Shown here: piece after piece, positions 1 through 9,002 of the stretch
How the letters are laid out: each line of letters opens with the position of its first letter
How positions within the stretch are numbered: position 1 is the stretch's first letter
DNA from: Hyphobacterium sp. SN044
GTDB taxonomy: Bacteria; Pseudomonadota; Alphaproteobacteria; Caulobacterales; Maricaulaceae
Direction: 5' to 3'
Length of the DNA: 64,000 nucleotides
Assembly (NCBI RefSeq): GCF_021864465.1
Contig: NZ_JAKKUV010000007.1
Span: forward strand, 45,521 to 109,520
Notes under the pieces: generated by a model
The model's database searches: none
Seen by the model: the letters and a program-made list of their open reading frames with translations, nothing else
Told to the model about the DNA's origin: nothing
Made by a program: the position numbers and the translations under genes

Positions 1-685
1 CGGCCGCGAAGATCGGATAGAGGCCGAGCGGCAGGCCCATGCGCCGCTCCAGCACGGCAATGCCGCGCCCGCCGAACCAGCCGATCAGCCCGCCCGCGAT
101 CAGCGACCAAACAATGCCGATGCCGAACCACACCGGGTTCGGCGCTTCGCCCGCGCCCAGCCAGGCGACGAGCGCGGTGACGAGGATCACCGCCATCGGG
201 TCGTTGAACCCGGATTCCGCTTCCAGCGTCGTCGCCACGCGCGGCCGCGCCTTCAGCTCGCGCCCCGCGATCAGCATCAGCACCGCTGCGGCGTCGGTCG
301 ACGACACGATCGCGCCCATCAGAAGGCTTTCCACCCAGGTCAGCCCGAACAGGTAGTGCGCGCCACTGCCGGTCACTGCCGCGGTGATCAGAACGCCCGC
401 CGTGGCCAGCGACAGCGAGGGACGGAGAACGCCCTTGAGGCGCCGCAGGCTCGTCCCCAGCCCGCCATCGAACAGGATCAGCGCCAGCGCCAGCGAGCCG
501 ACCGCATAGGCGACCCCGTAATCGTTGAACATGATCTGGCCTGGCCCCTCCTCGCCGGCCAGCATGCCGATGCCGAGAAACAGGAGGAGGAGCGGCGCGC
601 CCGCGAGCCTGAGCAGCGCCGCCCCGCCAATGGCGAGGAGGACGAGGCCGGCGGCCACGAGAAGCAGGAGATGGGCAGCGTCCAT
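1..685 (-). CDS. Cation/proton antiporter, CPA1 (CvrA/NhaP2-like), 5' part
   Basis: This is the N-terminal 228 residues of an inner-membrane monovalent cation/proton exchanger; the rest lies beyond the left edge of the window. The frame is open from an ATG at 685 to position 2. The protein is a chain of hydrophobic helices and contains the CPA1 core: an S-S-T-D-A-A-A-V stretch in one helix followed by E-S-G-F-N-D-P-M-A-V, which supplies the conserved Asp pair that carries the ion in this family. The family keeps K+/Na+ and pH balance. The particular ion cannot be told from this half, and any C-terminal TrkA_C domain would be outside the window. The gene is divergent from the tRNA-Arg that starts 87 bp away. 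Confidence 0.85.
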   Translation of the reverse strand, partial: MDAAHLLLLVAAGLVLLAIGGAALLRLAGAPLLLLFLGIGMLAGEEGPGQIMFNDYGVAYAVGSLALALILFDGGLGTSLRRLKGVLRPSLSLATAGVLITAAVTGSGAHYLFGLTWVESLLMGAIVSSTDAAAVLMLIAGRELKARPRVATTLEAESGFNDPMAVILVTALVAWLGAGEAPNPVWFGIGIVWSLIAGGLIGWFGGRGIAVLERRMGLPLGLYPIFAA

Positions 686-771
686 TCGGTCGGCCGGGTC
701 TGGCTGAAGTGCGCAATACGGGAATGGGCGCATTGAATGGAACGCGCAAGCCCTGTAAGGGATGCTTCAAC

Positions 772-848
772 GCACCCATAGCTCAGCTGGATAGAGCGTT
801 GCCCTCCGAAGGCAAAGGTCAGAGGTTCGAATCCTCTTGGGTGCGCCA
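772..848 (+). tRNA. tRNA-Arg (CCG)
   Basis: A complete cloverleaf of 77 nt with CCA encoded at 846-848. The acceptor stem GCACCCA pairs with TGGGTGC, the D-arm is AGCTCAGCTGGATAGAGCG, and the T-loop has GGTTCGAATCC. The anticodon loop CTCCGAA gives anticodon CCG, which reads the Arg codon CGG. Foreign-looking DNA of lower GC starts just downstream of its 3' end, as is common for tRNA-linked islands. Confidence 0.96.
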
Positions 849-905
849 TTTCCCAATGATGAACGGTGTTGCTAGAATGTTCCGGACCCGGATTCGGAGT
901 GACGA

Positions 906-1301
906 ATGGCGCGCGAAGATGAGCCTGTGCGCCTGACCGAGGACGAGGAAACCGGCGACCGGTTTCTCGTCTATGGCGGCAAGGACGGATTCCGGCTCGA
1001 CATCCGCTACGAAGGCGAAACCCTGTGGATGACACAGGCCCAGATCGCGCAGCTTTTCGGGCGAGATCAGTCCGTTATCTCTCGGCATATCGCCAATATT
1101 CTCGAGGAAGGTGAGTTGGACGAGGAAGGGAATATGCAAAAAATGCATATTGCTAATTCCTCAAAACCCATAACGCTTTACAGCCTCGATATGGTGATTT
1201 CGGTCGGCTTCCAAGTTCCCCCCGAGCCTCCCGCGATCGTCTTGCCGATCGAACACGCGCAGATTGGGCGTGGCCGGGTCTTTTGTTCTTGCAAGCTTTA
1301 G
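906..1301 (+). pseudogene. Truncated RhuM-family gene
   Basis: The first ~100 residues match the N-terminus of RhuM/'virulence protein' family proteins: E-x-L-W-M-T-Q-A-Q-I-A-x-L-F-x-R-D-Q-S-V-I-S-R-H-I-x-N-I, a DNA-binding-like segment, then Y-S-L-D-M-V-I-S-V-G-F. Full-length RhuM proteins run on for over 200 residues after this point. Here the similarity stops at about 1212 and about 30 unrelated residues follow before a stop. The start ATG at 906 has GGAGTGA upstream. It lies 57 bp after tRNA-Arg and in front of the AAA+/DUF6414 pair. RhuM genes are frequent in mobile islands. The break is probably a recombination scar at the island's left end. Confidence 0.75.
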
Positions 1302-1388
1302 CCAAGATGTAGTGCATTGGTGTGTCCATAGCGACGCATGCAAAGGTTGCGTGATTCCGTCAATCATCTTCAAGGTGCGGCAAAAACT

Positions 1389-2618
1389 ATGAACCCGGAG
1401 AACTTTGATGAAGGTGACCTGATGAAGGTCATCAACATTGATGAAGAAAGCGGGTTTGCTCTGTTCCGAATGCTCGATGGCAAATCGGCAAAAGCCCAAG
1501 GAATTGAACCAGGATCGCTTAGCTTGGGCGACGTTGTTTTTTATGGAGCTGATGGGTTGACCAAGGTCTCAAGAGAGGCATGGCCAACGTCACGGCAGAT
1601 ATCAATCGTTCGCGAGGTTCAGGACGACGGAACAATTCTCGGTGAGTCAGGTGGTTTGCTTTCTATTCTTACCAATCCGATTGGGTTTTCGCTAAGAAAA
1701 GACTCGACGGTCGAAACGGACACCTGGGGCGCAATTCAGCGAGTGCTCTCGGATCAACCAATTCGCCCAAGGCCATCTCACGACTATGAACTTCTTTCTC
1801 CATCGGCGTTCCTTGTTCGGCCTGACGACGACGGACTGTCCTTCGATGATTTCGGAGGGTACCCAAACGTCGTAGCGCGAGCGAAAGAGTTGATCGAAAC
1901 TCAACTGGAGCGTCGGAGCGAGCTAGAAGAAATCGGTGCGCGCCCCGTGAAAGGAATATTGTTCACCGGACCGCCTGGCACCGGGAAAACGCATCTTGCA
2001 AGAATTATTGCCAATCAGTCAGGGGCTGATTTCTACGAGATTGGCGGCCCTGAAATCGTGAGTAAATGGGTAGGGGACACCGAGGACATACTGAGGAAAA
2101 TCTTTGAGGCTGCCAACGCATCAGAACGCGGCAAATCAATCATATTCTTTGATGAGATAGATAGTTTGGCTGAAAACCGATCAGAAAACATGCAAGACTC
2201 GTCAAGGAAGCTTGTCGCACAGTTTCTCACGCTACTGGACGGCTTCGATTCAGGCGAGAACGCCACAATTGTGATCGCTGCCACAAACCGAGTCGAGGCT
2301 CTTGATCCGGCTCTAACTCGTCCAGGACGATTTGATTGGGAAATTGAGTTTGGACTTCCGACGCTCAAGGACCGAACTGAGATATTGAGAATCGGGATGC
2401 GAAGGATCGGGTGTGCAGACGATCTGCCTATCGTTGAGGTCGCTACGAGAACGCATAATTGGTCCGCGGCGCGCCTAACCTCAATTTGGACAGAAGCGGC
2501 ACTAATCGCAGCGAGCGATGGTAGAAAAAGAATAGCCGGTGAAGATTTCGCGCAGGGCTATGAACGAGTCGCGCGTCGTCCGGAGCGACAGCAGAAGAGC
2601 CGTAGTTTGAATGGTTAG
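1389..2618 (+). CDS. AAA+ ATPase, Cdc48/FtsH-class, partner of DUF6414 protein
   Basis: A cytoplasmic AAA+ ATPase of 409 residues. The first ~150 residues look beta-rich and lack any recognised protease motif. The single AAA module has Walker A GPPGTGKT (about 194-201), Walker B IIFFDEID (about 251-258) and a second region of homology with an arginine finger, T-N-R-x-x-x-L-D-P-A-L-T-R-P-G-R-F-D (about 299-316). No zinc HExxH motif follows, so it is not an FtsH protease. I chose ATG 1389, which has AAGGTG upstream; ATG 1338 would add 17 residues but has no ribosome-binding site. It overlaps the next gene by 8 bp (ATGGTTAG), so the two are translationally coupled. Base composition is clearly more AT-rich than the chromosome around it. 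It probably remodels or unfolds a substrate; which one is unknown. Confidence 0.85.
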   Translation: MNPENFDEGDLMKVINIDEESGFALFRMLDGKSAKAQGIEPGSLSLGDVVFYGADGLTKVSREAWPTSRQISIVREVQDDGTILGESGGLLSILTNPIGFSLRKDSTVETDTWGAIQRVLSDQPIRPRPSHDYELLSPSAFLVRPDDDGLSFDDFGGYPNVVARAKELIETQLERRSELEEIGARPVKGILFTGPPGTGKTHLARIIANQSGADFYEIGGPEIVSKWVGDTEDILRKIFEAANASERGKSIIFFDEIDSLAENRSENMQDSSRKLVAQFLTLLDGFDSGENATIVIAATNRVEALDPALTRPGRFDWEIEFGLPTLKDRTEILRIGMRRIGCADDLPIVEVATRTHNWSAARLTSIWTEAALIAASDGRKRIAGEDFAQGYERVARRPERQQKSRSLNG

Positions 2619-3978
2619 ACTTATTCGACGATTTCCCTGGGTCGTATTCGGGAAGAATCTCTCCACTCCTGTGAATGGCCGTGTGCCAGAGCCGTTGCGG
2701 GAATTCGTCTACTTAGACGAGGTAAGCCTAGCCAGTCTCCTGGCGTCGCAGAAGGGAGAGTTAACGGACAACATCGTGGATCAGTCTGGTGAAGAACTGA
2801 TCGCGGAAGTGGGCGCAAAAGTATCAGCTGCTGCGCCTCTATCACCCTCGGCGGAACTGAATTCTCGATTTCAGACGTCAAATAGTTCCGCGCTTCAAAC
2901 CATGAGAAAATCCAACGCACAATCTTTATTCCGAGAGTTGCATAAGATAAAAGGTTTGAAGAAAATTGAACCCACTAAAGTTCAGGAGAAGTTTGATTCA
3001 ATAGATGATTTATTGGAATCGGAAGATCTAAATATAAAATTTCGCGTATCAAATATAAAGAGGGGCGATCTTATTGAAATTAAGCTTCGCCTTTCTGCGT
3101 CGTTCATATTTCAAATGAGCACGATGATTGCCGAGTTTTCTGAAATGTTTGACGAAAGTCCGTTATTTTTTATGAATCAGGTTCGCTTCTCTGACGTTTA
3201 TCAGGCCCGCAACGCCAATAAAATAATCACAAAGCTCTTGGCCGGATTGATTCCGATTGACGGCGTGGCAACTGACTACTTTGTGATAGATTATAACAAT
3301 GAATGTTACATCATTCACAACGATGCACTCGATACTTCGGGCTTGAACGGTTTGCCGCTCAAGGTGGTTGGGGTGACGGAACACCTCGCTTACTGGAAGG
3401 ATATCAGACGAATCCTCTTTGCAGACAATGAATTCACGATGCTGTGCAGAGTGGCGAAGCCGGGACTTCAGACTGAGTGGAACCCTATTAAGGTCGCAGA
3501 TATATTTCGAGAATTCGCGCCCGATTTGGCATTGCAGGTAGAAGCTGCAAGCCGCAGCGCAATGACGCAGTCAGCATCGACGAGTCGACCATCTGTCGAG
3601 CCAAGAATTACGCATTTGGTGCTAGCTCTTCAGAGTTATAAAGACGCGCTCATTATGAATAAGAAACTCATACCCACTACAAATCAATCACAGAAAATGA
3701 ATAATTTTATCGCCCAGATGAATTTCACTAATACTTCTGCCGAAGCGCAGAGAGAGGCATTTTGGCAAATTAGAGCGTTTATTGAAGGCGCTTTTGAGGT
3801 TAAATATGAACCTATTGAAGATTTAGAGATCCGTAACGCAGTTCGCGCTGAGCACAATCTTTCGCTATTTATACAAGATTACAACCCGCCGAGCCAGCGT
3901 GTCGCTGCACCAGAAGATTTGCGGTCCTCAACAAAGGCAAATTTGCTAGATGTAGAGGTCGTTGCGATTTACTGGTAA
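2611..3978 (+). CDS. DUF6414-like protein coupled to AAA+ ATPase
   Basis: 455 residues, no signal peptide or membrane helix. The segment P-L-R-E-F-V-Y-L-D-E-V-S-L-x-S-L-L-A-S near residues 28-46 matches the conserved opening of the DUF6414 family as I remember it. That is followed by a low-complexity, coiled-coil-prone stretch (to about 120) and a mixed alpha/beta body. The start ATG lies inside the last codons of the AAA+ gene; GTG 2671 is an alternative start. Its function is unknown. Tight coupling to an ATPase, low GC and a position behind a tRNA next to a broken RhuM gene suggest an accessory, possibly defensive, two-gene unit. That role is inference only. Confidence 0.65.
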   Translation: MVRLIRRFPWVVFGKNLSTPVNGRVPEPLREFVYLDEVSLASLLASQKGELTDNIVDQSGEELIAEVGAKVSAAAPLSPSAELNSRFQTSNSSALQTMRKSNAQSLFRELHKIKGLKKIEPTKVQEKFDSIDDLLESEDLNIKFRVSNIKRGDLIEIKLRLSASFIFQMSTMIAEFSEMFDESPLFFMNQVRFSDVYQARNANKIITKLLAGLIPIDGVATDYFVIDYNNECYIIHNDALDTSGLNGLPLKVVGVTEHLAYWKDIRRILFADNEFTMLCRVAKPGLQTEWNPIKVADIFREFAPDLALQVEAASRSAMTQSASTSRPSVEPRITHLVLALQSYKDALIMNKKLIPTTNQSQKMNNFIAQMNFTNTSAEAQREAFWQIRAFIEGAFEVKYEPIEDLEIRNAVRAEHNLSLFIQDYNPPSQRVAAPEDLRSSTKANLLDVEVVAIYW

Positions 3979-4366
3979 ATGGCGATAGATGATTGGCTTG
4001 ATCATTAAGGGCTTCGCCCCACGCACGCGCAAGGGTGCGGTCTCCCGAGCATCGCCCGCCTTCGCTGACTCTATGGCGAGGCCGCAGCTGCCGCACTAAT
4101 CCTTGCTGGCGCTTCCCCGCTTTCTCTGGCTTGGCATGGGCTGCAAGGGAGTTTGCAGCCGCTTCTCTATCGGCTGAGATCGGAACCATTGCGGCTTCTG
4201 GGCCGCGTGCGGTCTTGGGTCTGTGACTGCCGCTTATCCTAGAAGGCTGCGAAGCGTTCGGCGCGTGCGGCCTCGACCCCCTTCGTAAAGGAGCGGGCGC
4301 CGTGGCGAACCTGCTGCCGCAGGCGGAGGTGATTGAGGCGTTCCTGGTGGCGGCCCGGAGGGACCC
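3979..4366. other. 388-bp stretch without a convincing gene
   Basis: Right flank of the low-GC insertion. Composition returns to high GC after about 4005. A short plus-strand frame starts at GTG 4302 behind AAAGGAG and runs into the 3' end of the opposite sodC gene, but its product is not recognisable. No copy of the tRNA-Arg 3' end and no integrase could be found here, so the right junction of the insertion is unresolved. Confidence 0.5.
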
Positions 4367-4966
4367 CTACATCTCCCTTTCAATCACCCCGCAGGCGATG
4401 CGCTCGCCCGCCGCGCCGGAGGGCTGGGTCTCGTAGTCGTCGGCGCCGGAATGGAGGATCAGGGCGGAACCGTCGGCGTCAAACAGGGCGTTCTCGCTCT
4501 CGAAGCTGACGCGGGCGTTGAGCACCTCGATGTGGAGCGCGCCGCTTTCCGGCACGTGGATGTTGGGCATGTCGCCCGGATGCGGACCGGCCGCGCGTTC
4601 GAAGCCGTGCACCGCTTCGCTTTCGCCGTCGGCGGTTTCGGCGTTGTCCAGCCTGGCGGTCATGTGCTCGCCGGCAGTGGAAAAGTCCGGGCTGCAGGAC
4701 CCGGTCTCGTGAATATGGAAGCCGTGCTCGCCTGCGGGCAGGCCGGTCAGCTCCGCCTCGATCAGCACGCCATTGGGCGTTTCGGTGAGCGTCACATACC
4801 CGGCGTCACTGCCGTCCGGCCGGTTCAGCCGGGCCGAGGCGAGCCTGTGTTCGGCGCTGGCGCGCATCGCGATCGGGTCGTCGGCCTGCGCAGCGGGCGC
4901 GGCGAGGGCGAGCGGCGCAAGCGCGCAGATCAGGGCGAAAGGCGAGGACGTCTTGAAATGGGGCAT
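4367..4966 (-). CDS. sodC: Cu/Zn superoxide dismutase, periplasmic
   Basis: Converts superoxide to O2 and H2O2 in the periplasm. The product has 199 residues with an N-terminal signal peptide ending near A-P-A-A-Q-A. Metal ligands are all present: H84 and H86 in HGFHIHETG, H101 in AGEH, H120 bridging, H129 and D132 in GPHPGDMPNI, and H172 in LILHSGADDY. Cysteines 91 and 192 can form the usual disulphide. The variant AGEHM replaces the common G-x-H-F-N-P, so the sequence is a little divergent, but no ligand is lost. I chose ATG 4966, preceded by GGAG, because the longer frame would put 17 residues in front of the signal peptide. It is a single gene. Confidence 0.93.
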   Translation of the reverse strand: MPHFKTSSPFALICALAPLALAAPAAQADDPIAMRASAEHRLASARLNRPDGSDAGYVTLTETPNGVLIEAELTGLPAGEHGFHIHETGSCSPDFSTAGEHMTARLDNAETADGESEAVHGFERAAGPHPGDMPNIHVPESGALHIEVLNARVSFESENALFDADGSALILHSGADDYETQPSGAAGERIACGVIEREM

Positions 4967-5092
4967 CGGGGGACTCCGAAAATCGGCAGCTATGCTCTTG
5001 AAACTTCGACCCCCCACTCCACGTTCCCTATCTGAACGGTCGGATCACACGGCCGGACTTTTCCTCCTCCAACAAGAAGAAGGGCCCAAGCC

Positions 5093-5299
5093 ATGACCGA
5101 GATGAACCAGACCCAATCGCCCCAGAAGCCCGCGCGCGTGATGACCGCGCACGAGCCGATGCACCCGACGCGGAAATTCCCGCTGCCGCGCGAGGAACGC
5201 ACGCGCACCCAGCGCTGGATCCACCGCGCCGCGCTGACCGCCTTCGTCGCGCTCGCCATCGCCGTGGTCGCCAACCAGGCTGTCAGCTATCTGGCCTGA
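5093..5299 (+). CDS. Small single-pass membrane protein
   Basis: 68 residues: a charged, proline-rich N-terminal half, then one hydrophobic helix (A-A-L-T-A-F-V-A-L-A-I-A-V-V-A, about 48-62). I do not recognise a named family. An AAGAAGAAGGG stretch is present upstream of the ATG. It is divergent from sodC and followed by a strong hairpin, so it is probably its own transcription unit. Confidence 0.6.
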   Translation: MTEMNQTQSPQKPARVMTAHEPMHPTRKFPLPREERTRTQRWIHRAALTAFVALAIAVVANQAVSYLA

Positions 5300-5327
5300 T
5301 CCGTATAAAGCGGACGCAAATTGAAGG

Positions 5328-5352
5328 CGGGCCGTCCTTCCGGGGCGGCCCG
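5328..5352. terminator. Hairpin between convergent genes
   Basis: A 7-bp GC stem (CGGGCCG / CGGCCCG) with an 11-nt loop lies between the small membrane-protein gene and the convergent Ca/Na antiporter. The T-tract is short (TTCTG), so it may serve either strand weakly. Confidence 0.55.
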
Positions 5353-5370
5353 TTCTGATTCCGGTATGGC

Positions 5371-6405
5371 TCAGCGCAGATTGAACAGCATCCAGATCCC
5401 GCCGAGATAGACCGTCCCCACGGCGAGCGAATCGAAGCCGACCCCCGCGACCATCGGGTCACGGCGCTCGATCAGCCCGGCCATGTAGATCCCGGTTACC
5501 ACGATGCCAATCATCGCTGCCAGGACGGAGAAGGGCCCGACCGTGTTGAGCACGGGTTCGCCGGAATAGGCGAGATCAACAAGGAAGATCAGCGCGATAT
5601 CGAACAGATTGGTGCCGAAGATGTCGGACACCGCCATCACATAGCGCCGGATGCGGATCGCCGCGATGACGGTGGAAATTTCCGGCAGAGAGGTCGCGAT
5701 CGCCACGAAGACCGCGCCGAAAAAACTCTGCCCCAGCCCCGTCTCCTTCGCGATGCTCTCGCCGGATTGGGCCAGCAGATAGCCCATGGCGAAGATCGTC
5801 AGCCCGGCCAGCGCGGTGCGGCCATAAAGGCCGAGCGCGGAACGTTCGGCGCCTTTCTCCGCCTGCCCGACCTCCTCGGCCGGGGGCTGGCCGATCACCT
5901 TCCATGACGGATTGCCTTCCGACTGCACCACGAGGCGCAGCGAGAACAGGAAGGCCGCAAACAGGCCCCAGCTCCAGATGCCGGCCCCGAACAGGGCGAT
6001 GTCGCCCACCGTGATGCCGGCCGCCACGAGCGCGGTCAGCAACATGCCGAGCGTCCCCTGCAAGAGCACGATCGGATCCGGTACGGCCTGGGTCAGCGCG
6101 CCCTTGCGGATCAGCGCATCGGCGAAGGCGAGGATGGCGACCTGCATCGCGAAGCCGCCGAGGAGGTTGTTGACTGCCAGTTCGGCATTGCCGGTGATTG
6201 CCGCGCTGCCTGCGACGGCGATTTCCGGCGAGGAGGTGATGCCGCCGAGCAGGAGGACGCCAAGCGCCGCCGAACCGATCCCGGTGCGCCGTGCGATCGC
6301 GTCGGCATAGTAGGCGAGGCGCGTGCCCGCGGCCCAGACCGCGCCGGCCGAGACCGCGAACAGGGCGATCAGCCCCCACAGCGGAAGGGCGGCGAAATCG
6401 ATCAT
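5371..6405 (-). CDS. Calcium/sodium antiporter (CaCA family)
   Basis: A 344-residue inner-membrane protein with about ten helices in two inverted halves. The two alpha-repeats that form the ion path are clear: G-G-I-T-S-S-P-E in the first half and A-I-A-T-S-L-P-E-I-S in the second, separated by a hydrophilic loop (about 165-190). The family exports Ca2+ in exchange for Na+ or H+. The ATG at 6405 lies 19 bp after the stop of the epimerase-SPW gene on the same strand, so the two are probably co-transcribed. Confidence 0.88.
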   Translation of the reverse strand: MIDFAALPLWGLIALFAVSAGAVWAAGTRLAYYADAIARRTGIGSAALGVLLLGGITSSPEIAVAGSAAITGNAELAVNNLLGGFAMQVAILAFADALIRKGALTQAVPDPIVLLQGTLGMLLTALVAAGITVGDIALFGAGIWSWGLFAAFLFSLRLVVQSEGNPSWKVIGQPPAEEVGQAEKGAERSALGLYGRTALAGLTIFAMGYLLAQSGESIAKETGLGQSFFGAVFVAIATSLPEISTVIAAIRIRRYVMAVSDIFGTNLFDIALIFLVDLAYSGEPVLNTVGPFSVLAAMIGIVVTGIYMAGLIERRDPMVAGVGFDSLAVGTVYLGGIWMLFNLR

Positions 6406-6424
6406 GGCCGCGAGCGCCTGGCCA

Positions 6425-8938
6425 TCAGACGATGTAGCGCGACCAGCTGCCGTAGTTGTGCTTCACCTGTCCCTTCGGCAGTGACAGGCCGATCAGGGCC
6501 AGGCCGGCGGCCATGTCGGCGGCGATCTGGATACCGTTGCCCCCGACGATGAAGGGCATGATCGTCAGCGCCATCCCCAGCACGGTGATCAGGAAGCGGG
6601 CCGAGCGCGCCGCCTCGGCAAAGGCGGTCACGGCCACGGTCACCACCAGCGCGCCGATGATGTGGTCGGCATTGGCCATCGCACCTTCCGTGCCCAGCGT
6701 CAGCCGGGTGAACATCAGCCAGATACCGATGGCGATACAGGCGAGCAGCGACCAGGGCGTCGACATGCCGCCGCCCAGCATGTCGGCCACGATGGCCTTC
6801 GGGCTCTGTTCGAAATCGTCTTCCTTGCGCTCGTCCGCGCCTTCGTCCGTGTCGCCCATCAGGAAGACGCGCAGGAAGGGCCGCCCCGCCTTGACCCGGC
6901 GCGCGAGGAATTGACCCGTCGCGACCAGCTCGTCGATCGAATAGGGGATCTGGATCAGCATCGCTGCCGCCGCGATCAGCGTCAGTGTCGCCCAAGTGCC
7001 GATCACGACCGGCTGGATGATGATGAAGGTGATCGAGACGATACCGAGCGGCACGATCATGATCCCGAACAGGATCACCAGCCACGGCATGGTGCGCCAG
7101 CGCCGCGCCGAACCGACGAGGCCGACGAGAATCTCCAGCATGTAGGCCAGCCCGCCGACCCCGGCGTCGGACACCGGCCAGGCTTCCGACACGCTGGAAG
7201 TGATGATCTCCTCGGTGCCGTTCTGCGGGTCGGTTGCGCTGCCCGCGAAGAAGGGCTCCCACACGCCCTCGATATGCCCCAGCTGATAGGCGGCGAGGTG
7301 GCGCGAGACGAAGAAGCCCACCACGGCCAGTACGATGATGGGGATGCGCTGAAACCAGCTCGAGGGTGTGTAGTCCCAGCCTTTCGGCACGGTCGGGCCG
7401 GTGGTGGCGGCGACCGGGTCGATCCCCGGTGCGGGCCGCGCCGCGCCCGCGAAGCCGAACACCAGCGCGCCGACCAGCGTGCCGTTGAGATAGGCCGCCG
7501 CTGTCGGAGCCCAGAAGACGAGCGGGGCGAACATCACCCATACGCCGATCGCCGCGACCGCCCAGCGAATGAGCGAAAACCGCCAGTCGAGCGTCAGGAA
7601 GGCCAGGAGCGTGATCAGCACGCCGCTGACCCCGTCACTCCAGCCCATGGCGGCACTCTCATAGCCGAGAATGGCCGGGCTGGTGATCAGCCACAGGCCG
7701 AGGCCGATATTGACGAAAGGAGCCCACAGATTGGCGAAGTGTTCGGTGCGCCGTTCGCGCTCGGCCTTGACCCGCAGGTTTTCAGGATTCTTCGACCGTT
7801 CGGCCGCGGCCGTCAGCCAGTAGGGCGGTGTCAGGCCGTTGCGCTGATACCAGCCGAGCGGATCGGATTTCAGCGATTTGACGAGGCCGGGCAGCGCGTC
7901 GTGCAGCGAATGCTTCGGCTCCCAGCCCAGCAATTCCTTCGCCTTGGTGATGTCGAGCTCATAGTGATCGCTCGCCATGTCGACCATGAAGGGCCGGATG
8001 AAGGGCTTCTCGCCATGGTCGAAGGAATCCGGGATCACCGGTTCCGCCTTGGCTTCCAGCCAGGCCGCCGCTTTCGCCAGCGGTTTCGGCAGGGACACGG
8101 TCGCCCAGTGGTCGTCGCCGTGGATCAGTTCGCCCAGACGGTCCTGAAGCTCGTCGTACGGGATTGCCTCCGGTTCGCCCGCCAGAATGACGGCGTCTTC
8201 GGGCAGCGATTTGCGTTTCTTCACCGCGGCCGCGAAGGCGGCGGCCATATCGTCCTTGTGGATCATCGCCTGCCCGATCCCGGTCGACCCTGCATAGGCA
8301 TGCGATTTCGGATCGCGCTCGTAGATTCGGCGCATCTGCTCGGTCAGCGTCGGGACGGCGCTCTCCTCGTCATAGAGGCCGGCGAGATGGAAGAGCAGGT
8401 AGGGGATTTCCCCGGCTTCTTCGCGGATCACCGCTTCCGCATCGGCCTTCGACTGCGGGTAGATCCATTGCGGATCCAGCTCGGTTTCCTCGGTGACCGG
8501 CAGGCCGGGCTCGCCCGCCCGGTGCACCAGCATCGTGCCGGAATAGATGAAACGCTCGACGGAATAGTCCCGAAGCGCGCGTAGCAGGTGCCGCGTGCCT
8601 TCGACATTCAGTTTTTCGTAGAGCGGATGTGCCTCGCCGGAAAAATCGAAATAGGCAGCGAGGTGGATGACGGCGGCAAAGCGTTTGCCATGTTTGTCCG
8701 CGACGCCGGCGAGCGATTTCGAAACGGAGTCGGGATCGGTGAGATCGGTCTCGAATGTCTCGCAGTCCGCCTTTTTTCCGGGCAGGTCGAGACCCACCAG
8801 CGTGTAGTCGGACTTGAGCGCGGCAATGATCGCGCTGCCGACATTGCCGGCCGCGCCGGTAATCAGAACGACGGGCTTGCGGGTTTTCCGGGCTTGGCTT
8901 TTGCGCCGGTCGGAACCAGCCGCCTTTGTCGAGGCCAT
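6425..8938 (-). CDS. NAD-dependent epimerase fused to SPW-repeat membrane domain
   Basis: 837 residues. Residues about 20-345 form an extended short-chain dehydrogenase/epimerase: G-A-A-G-N-V-G near the start binds NAD(P), and Y-P-Q-S-K has the catalytic Tyr-x3-Lys. From about 385 on the protein is membrane-embedded with an SPW repeat (L-W-A-P-F-V-N-I-G-L-G-L-W-L-I-T-S-P) and several further helices to the C-terminus, about 830 residues in total. SPW proteins are small on their own, so this is an unusual fusion that would hold a nucleotide-sugar or lipid-linked oxidoreductase at the inner membrane. The ATG is preceded by AGGGAGG. The substrate is unknown. Confidence 0.8.
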   Translation of the reverse strand: MASTKAAGSDRRKSQARKTRKPVVLITGAAGNVGSAIIAALKSDYTLVGLDLPGKKADCETFETDLTDPDSVSKSLAGVADKHGKRFAAVIHLAAYFDFSGEAHPLYEKLNVEGTRHLLRALRDYSVERFIYSGTMLVHRAGEPGLPVTEETELDPQWIYPQSKADAEAVIREEAGEIPYLLFHLAGLYDEESAVPTLTEQMRRIYERDPKSHAYAGSTGIGQAMIHKDDMAAAFAAAVKKRKSLPEDAVILAGEPEAIPYDELQDRLGELIHGDDHWATVSLPKPLAKAAAWLEAKAEPVIPDSFDHGEKPFIRPFMVDMASDHYELDITKAKELLGWEPKHSLHDALPGLVKSLKSDPLGWYQRNGLTPPYWLTAAAERSKNPENLRVKAERERRTEHFANLWAPFVNIGLGLWLITSPAILGYESAAMGWSDGVSGVLITLLAFLTLDWRFSLIRWAVAAIGVWVMFAPLVFWAPTAAAYLNGTLVGALVFGFAGAARPAPGIDPVAATTGPTVPKGWDYTPSSWFQRIPIIVLAVVGFFVSRHLAAYQLGHIEGVWEPFFAGSATDPQNGTEEIITSSVSEAWPVSDAGVGGLAYMLEILVGLVGSARRWRTMPWLVILFGIMIVPLGIVSITFIIIQPVVIGTWATLTLIAAAAMLIQIPYSIDELVATGQFLARRVKAGRPFLRVFLMGDTDEGADERKEDDFEQSPKAIVADMLGGGMSTPWSLLACIAIGIWLMFTRLTLGTEGAMANADHIIGALVVTVAVTAFAEAARSARFLITVLGMALTIMPFIVGGNGIQIAADMAAGLALIGLSLPKGQVKHNYGSWSRYIV

Positions 8939-9002
8939 GCAGCCTCCCTGCGGGATCGCTTCTCGCAGGACTCAACGCAGCGTGCCGGTCAGTGTTCCGA
9001 AA

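Noticed and set aside
1302-4366. Search for a copy of the tRNA-Arg 3' end that would mark the right border of the first insertion
   Set aside because: No direct repeat of the tRNA-Arg end was found up to the sodC gene, so the border is left open and no element was defined.
4302-4435. Plus-strand frame from GTG with a good AAAGGAG
   Set aside because: It runs over the 3' end of the opposite sodC gene and its product resembles nothing I know. Kept only as a remark.
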